Source: Apostichopus japonicus (Eukaryota; Echinodermata; Holothuroidea; Aspidochirotida; Stichopodidae). Taken from it: a DNA stretch of 64,000 nt. A program made the translations under genes and the position numbers. The stretch lies in the NCBI RefSeq assembly GCF_037975245.1, contig NC_092570.1:8123001-8187000 (forward strand), written 5' to 3'. This document shows, in pieces, positions 13,101-20,600 of the stretch (positions within the stretch are counted from its first letter, which is position 1; the number at the start of each line of letters is the position of its first letter). The notes under the pieces were generated by a model, which had not been told where the DNA came from, did not search any database, and was given only the letters and a program-made list of their open reading frames with translations.

Positions 13101-16100
13101 GAAACTTTCTTCCTTTAATGCTGGAATGAGACTACCACAAATCTATCTCAGCAACGAAGTCAATTTTGAGATGGCTTAAAATGTGAAACAGTGCCTGGGA
13201 CAGCAGTTTTCTTTACAGGTTAAATGGTGTTTGTGATATGATTGTCTTTTGTTTCTGTCAATACAGGGTAATTCATTAAACGATAAAAAGAAGAAACACT
13301 TCTTTTCAAGAAAGTTCAAGAAAAGCAGGGATAGTGACCAAGAAACTAGTGACAATGAACGTGAGTAATCTCCAACGTACCTCCTGTTTCCGAAAGTTGT
13401 TAGTTCCTCTAACCCTACTTCCAGTGGGAGGTGGCTATGTGCATTTGTTACATACCTCCTGTTGTGAAAGGTGTTAGTTCCTCTAACCCTGCTTCCAGTG
13501 GGAAGTGGCTATGTGCATTTGTGACATACCTCCTGTTGTGAAAGGTGTTAGTTCCTCTAACCCTGCTTCCAGTGGGAAGTGGCTATGTGCATTTGTTACA
13601 TACCTCCTGTTGTGAAAGGTGTTAGTTCCTCTAACCCTGCTTCCTGTGAGAGGTGGCAATGTGCATTTGTGACATACCCCCTGTTCGGAAAGGTGTTAGT
13701 TCCTCTCCTTCCTTCCTTTGCTACAAGGCATCAGTGCTGCCAGTTGGATAACTAAACTGGCAGCAATTTTATGTCCTTGTTTGCCCCCTTGTTTTTGCAA
13801 ATGACAAACCTTTCAAATTTCTAGACCGGTAAGAAATCACTTGGGAGGAGCAGTGAAATGGTTGTATCAACAAAGATTTGTTTATAGTTGAATTGAGGCT
13901 GTATCCAATAATATCTGAATATTACATGGCATCAACAGAACGAATTACAGTTATTCCATTACATTCCAACACAGTGTACACCTTTCAGATACAACGGGCT
14001 TGCTCTTTCAAACATTGTTGTTGTTTCTTCTGTTTTAACCAGCCATTTAAGATTTTTCCAAGCGCTTCTTCAATTTGGTAAACATTGAAATCCCCCCCCA
14101 CCTCAGTCATCAATATCTTGATGTTTCAATGATCTTATATTATTTATTTCCTGATCTTTTTTTTTCACTTTCCAGATTTCACAGAGGTCACATCAAACGC
14201 TAGTGACAGCGAAAGTAGCTACAGTAAGTACAATCGGTCAATATTTATGGACAATGGGGGGTAGGGGAAGGGTACTCAGTATATGATCAGTATGTGATTA
14301 ATACAGATAGTATGTGATTAATACAGATAGTATGTGATTAATACAGATAGTATGTGATTAATACAGATAGTATGTGATTAATACATATACTATGTGATTG
14401 ATACAGATAGTATGTGATTAATACAGAAAGTATGTGATTAATACAGCTAGTATGTGATTAATACAGCTAGTATGTGATTAATACAGAGAGTATGTGATTA
14501 ATACAGCTAGTATGTGATTAATACAGAGAGTATGTGATTAATACAGAGAGTATGTGATTAATACATATAGTATGTGATTAATACATATAGTATGTGATTA
14601 CCACAGATAGTATGTGATTACCACAGGTAATATGTCATGATCTCATATAATTGTTCTCTCTTCATTCTTTGTTATTCTGCAGAAGTTGAAGACAGTATTC
14701 TTTCTTATGAACTGGTAGTCCAACAAGAAAGTAAGTAAAATAACAGAGTATTGTAATCTCTTAATCACGCTGCTAAATCTTCCTCTTGAGGTTATAGCCA
14801 TATATATGTTTATACTGTTATTTGCTTGAAAGTAATCTGATAAAAGCCTATTGTCAATTTCGAGTTCGAGTCACTTCAAGATTAAGGTATGTCGTCCAGT
14901 TAAAGAGTTGTTGACAATTGACAAGTCATAATCATGGACGTTAAATATGAATGTAAGAGACTGACTTCGGTCAACATATAGCTTTGATAAGCCAATGAGG
15001 CTTCTTCGCGAGTTCCTGCTTGCAGGAGGATCTAAAATACATACAATACATACATGAATGAAATCTCTGGGATATGTTTGGGGGTGGGGGGATGGGAAAG
15101 TTCATATTAAACCAAAATTACCTACCAATCTTACTGAGACTATGTCAATATGAAATGAACATTTTGAAAAAGCAAAATTTATAATCAGACATCCATCTTA
15201 GTGCTTTGTATGGTTATTTACTGTATACAATAAATTTGTGTTTTAATCAATGTATTTATCGATTGATATATTTCTCTCTGTCCTACAGTCCAATATGTCC
15301 GACCAATCATCATCCTCGGTCCTGGCAAGGACAGGATTAACGATGATTTGATCTCGGAGATGCCAGAACAGTTTGGCAGCTGTGTGCCTCGTAAGTAATT
15401 CCCTACCGACGACACGTTATGCTTATTCCGCCTGTGCTAGGTTTTGTTCTCCTTCAAATTTGAAAGAGATATGTCAACAAAAGTTAATCATGTCTACCAC
15501 ATATATAAAACAGTGGGTCTCATTACCCACTAATTTCAAGGGTTTCTTTTCTCAGGGTCAGACTGGTTGATCTCTGATCAACTCTCTTCCCCGACTACCC
15601 AACCCCCCCCTCTCCTCCCTTAGTCCAGTCAGTCTCTTTCTTCTCAGAGGATGCAATATTTGATGATGTTTGTTACAACGTTGATTATTACTGTGGTAAT
15701 TATTCATAATACCTTCAAGTTGGGTAATTGGTCAGATGCAGTTGGGACCCTTTCCTCCAATGATGAAACCATCGATCTTTGGAGTGAGAATTTTTTTTCA
15801 AATATAGCTAATTGTTGATCTGCAATCACCTGTGGATATCAAAACCTTTCACGACTTAAAAAACTAAATCAAGAACTTGGAAGTGCTAAGAGGGAGTCTG
15901 TGAATGCAAACATTTACTTTAAGTGTCCACTCTTTGTCTTTTATCCAGACACCACCAGACCTCGTAGGCCTCATGAGGTATACGGGAGGGACTATTACTT
16001 TGTGGAGTCCAGGGAGAGCATGGAGAAGGATATACAAGATCATCTGTTTATCGAAGCCGGTCAATATAACGATAATCTCTACGGAACCAGTGTAGCTGCG

Positions 16101-17642
16101 GTCAAGGAGGTGGCCGAGAAGGTAAGCTATCGGTCGCATAATCTCTTTTGTTCATCGAGACCTTCACGTCTCTCTCTGTGTGAAGTCACTTTTCCAGTCC
16201 CTTGAATCGCCTGTCACTTCTTCCAGTTCCCGTCCGTAAAGTCTTCTCGGTCTTGTCAGACGTTATGGCATTTCTTCTCCGTCATCAAGCGAGTGTCCCG
16301 ACTCTATAATTCATCATCACTGTTTCTCATATTATTTCATAAAGTATTAGTGTCTGGACTACCAATGCAAGCAGTTGCAGGCTAGTTGTCACTCAACCTT
16401 GTGCCGAATAGTGGTATGCTGCCATCATCCTTCTTAAGCTACCAGACTAGCCAACTGGCCTTCTTACTTGTTCATTGCTAGATTTTGAATTTTCAGTAAT
16501 TGTTAAGGCTCTGGTTGTTCTAAACTATCAGTTCTAATAACATGGTGATAAATTGGTAATGGACATGTGCTACTAATTAGGAGCGATATATTCATGGGCA
16601 GTGATGGTCTTGTGTTTGGTTTCCTGTAAGGGAAAACTATTGAGTCACTCTAACAGATATTTCAAAATTGTGAGGGGGACCGCTGATCGCAAAGACGGTA
16701 ATCACTATTACAGTTTGATTCGTCCAGCAGCATACAGAAGCGTTGTACTCAAATCTGAAGCCAGAGTGAATTAATCAGGTCACACATCCAAAGTCTATGC
16801 ATGGGAAGTTCTTTCATACCGCCCTCATTACCTATTGGGATGCATTTTATTGACTGTATGTAGTTTGATTTTTAATCTAATCTCCTTCTTGATTCATCCC
16901 GGGGCAAATGTTCATTCGTAATATTTGACTAGCCTCTCTCAGCGTAACCATGGAATCTTGACTTCATAATGTCTTTTTAGTTTGGTCACCATTTCATCTT
17001 CCCTCATTTTAGAATGGAATTTCATTTCTGAGAGAGAAAAAAAAACACAAGGTATCGCAGCTCATTTGTGGCAGTGACCCGACTCACTCGGCTGTTTGTT
17101 TGATTTAGTCATTCAGTTACACATAAAATATAGCATATTCATTGTGTGTAATTGTAACCTGTTGATACAGACGTGTGACAGCAAACTTCTGACAGCAAAG
17201 TGACAGTGACAGCATATGTGACCGCATATGTGACAGCATGTGACAGCAAAGTCCAATCAAATTCTGCCGCTCATGACCGACTCTTCTGTTGTTTTTATTC
17301 AGGGCAAGCATTGTATCTTGGACGTCAGCGGTAACGCTATCAAACGCCTCCAGGTGGCTCAGTTGCACCCCATAGCCATCTTCCTGAGACCAATCTCGGT
17401 GGAGAGCATCATGGAGATGAATAAACGGATGTCAGAGGAACAGGCCAGGAAGACTTTCGAGAGAGCCATGAAACTGGAGCAAGACTTTGCTGAATATTTC
17501 ACAGGTAACCGAAAATGTCTGAGAGATAAATGACTCTAATTGTCTCCCAGCACAGTCATATTTGAAATATATCTTCTCAGTTTACCCACATTTTTGGTTC
17601 CTTGCTTTAGCAAAAGGAACCTATGCAGTCAGGTTGGCGTGT

Positions 17643-17674
<32 letters not shown>

Positions 17675-20600
17675 CTGTGTGTGCATCTGTGACACTTTCT
17701 TGGGTACGCTCTATCTCAATAAGGGAAAGTTGGATTGAGGCCAAACTTGGACTATAGATCCGCCATATGGAGAAGGTGTGCCCTATTGTTTTTGGTGCCC
17801 ACAAAGGTCACCAAAGGTCAGTTATGGTCCAAAAACCGAACATATTAAAACTGCAATAACTCCCAGTGCCAATGTGCGACAAGGTTGATATTTTGGGAAA
17901 AGTTGTGAACTGGTTAGGGGAACATTTTCAAACTTAACGGTCATGTGATCCGAGGTCACCAAAGGTCAATGAATGATAAAAAACTAGTATTTTTGCGATA
18001 ACTTGAGAACGAAATGTCCGTTAGGGTTGGGAGTTGGTTCAATGTTATCCAATTGTCGACCCGCATCTGGGTGACCCTTGACCTCAATTTGACCTCTGGT
18101 GACCTTTACGTGTTTTTGGGGATTTTTACAGTTTTGATGCTATTTTCAGATGTCAAAGGTACCTTCTGATCATAAATGTCAATGGGTTGACCCCGTGTGA
18201 CCTTTATGTGCGAATTTATATGGGGTCAAAGTTTTTCGGTCGGAGTTAGGATGGTTGTACAGACTTTTCGTTTTGTTTTTTGGAATCAGGAGATTAAACT
18301 ACATCTGAAACCAAGGTCAAAAGGTCAAAGGTCACATTAGAAAAAATGTGCTTATTTTGGGAGGAAACGAGCAAAAAAGAAAATGTTTGGTTTTGATGCT
18401 AGATTTGGATATCAAAGGTACCTTCCGATCAAAAATGTCAATTGGTTGACACCCGTGTGACCTTTGTGTGCGAAGTTATACGAGGTCAAAGTTAATTTTC
18501 AGACATTTAATGCAGTAACTCCCAGTTCCAAGGTGTGAAATGGTTGATATTTTTGGACAAGTTGCAAATGGTATAGGGAAATATTTTCAAACTTAACGGT
18601 CATGTGACCCGAGGTCACCAAAGGTCAATTAATGTCAAAAAACTAGTATTTTGGGGGTAGAAAATGGGCAAAAAAAAAATGTTTGAATTTTTATAGTTTG
18701 ATGCTCTAATTTAGGTCTCATCAATCAAAAATGTCAATAAGTTGACCCAAGGTGACCTTTGTATGTTAAGTTATATGAGGTCAAAGTTAATTTTCAGACA
18801 TTTAGTGTAATAACTCCCAGTGCCAAGGTGTTACACAGTTGATATTTTGAGACAAGTTGCAAATGGTATAGGGGAATATTTTCAAACTTAACGGTCATGT
18901 GATCCGAGGTCACCAAAGGTCAATTAATGATAAAAAACTAGTATTTTTGCGATAACTTGAGAACGAAATGTCCGTTAGGGTTGGGAGTTGCTTCAATGTA
19001 ATCCAATTGTCGACCCGCATCTGGGTGACCCTTGACCTCAATTTGAGCAAAAAAGAAAATGTTTGGTTTTGATGCTAGATTTGGATATCAAAGGTACCTT
19101 CCGATCAAAAATGTCAATTGGTTGACACCCGTGTGACCTTTGTGTGCGAAGTTATACGAGGTCAAAGTTAATTTTCAGACATTTAATGCAACAACTCCCA
19201 GTTCCAAGGTGTGAAATGGTTGATATTTTTGGACAAGTTGCAAATGGTATAGGGAAATATTTTCAAACTTAACGGTTATGTGACCCGAGGTCACCAAAGG
19301 TCAATTAATGTCAAAAAACTAGTATTTTGGGGGTAGAAAATGGGCAAAAAAAAAATGTTTGAATTTTTATAGTTTGATGCTCTAATTTAGGTCTCATCAA
19401 TCAAAAATGTCAATAAGTTGACCCAAGGTGACCTTTGTATGTTAAGTTATATGAGGTCAAAGTTAATTTTCAGACATTTAGTGTAATAACTCCCAGTGCC
19501 AAGGTGTTACACAGTTGATATTTTGAGACAAGTTGCAAATGGTATAGGGGAATATTTTCAAACTTAACGGTCATGTGATCCGAGGTCACCAAAGGTCAAT
19601 TAATGATAAAAAACTAGTATTTTTGCGATAACTTGAGAACGAAATGTCCGTTAGGGTTGGGAGTTGCTTCAATGTAATCCAATTGTCGACCCGCATCTGG
19701 GTGACCCTTGACCTCAATTTGACCTCTGGTGACCTTTACGTGTTTTTGGGGATTTTTACAGTTTTGATGCTATTTTCAGATGTCAAAGGTACCTTCTGAT
19801 CATAAATGTCAATGGGTTGACCCCGTGTGACCTTTATGTGCGAATTTATATGGGGTCAAAGTTTTTCGGTCGGAGTTAGGATGGTTGTACAGACTTTTCG
19901 TTTTGTTTTTTGGAATCAGGAGATTAAACTACATCTGAAACCAAGGTCAAAAGGTCAAAGGTCACATTAGAAAAAATGTGCTTATTTTGGGAGGAAACGA
20001 GCAAAAAAGAAAATGTTTGGTTTTGATGCTAGATTTGGATATCAAAGGTACCTTCCGATCAAAAATGTCAATTGGTTGACACCCGTGTGACCTTTGTGTG
20101 CGAAGTTATACGAGGTCAAAGTTAATTTTCAGACATTTAATGCAGTAACTCCCAGTTCCAAGGTGTGAAATGGTTGATATTTTTGGACAAGTTGCAAATG
20201 GTATAGGGAAATATTTTCAAACTTAACGGTCATGTGACCCGAGGTCACCAAAGGTCAATTAATGTCAAAAAACTAGTATTTTGGGGGTAGAAAATGGGCA
20301 AAAAAAAAATGTTTGAATTTTTATAGTTTGATGCTCTAATTTAGGTCTCATCAATCAAAAATGTCAATAAGTTGACCCAAGGTGACCTTTGTATGTTAAG
20401 TTATATGAGGTCAAAGTTAATTTTCAGACATTTAGTGTAATAACTCCCAGTGCCAAGGTGTTACACAGTTGATATTTTGAGACAAGTTGCAAATGGTATA
20501 GGGGAATATTTTCAAACTTAACGGTCATGTGATCCGAGGTCACCAAAGGTCAATTAATGATAAAAAACTAGTATTTTTGCGATAACTTGAGAACGAAATG

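Noticed and set aside
14282-14632. CRISPR-like array
   Set aside because: The repeats are contiguous 20-mers with no unique spacers, in an animal intron. It is a minisatellite.
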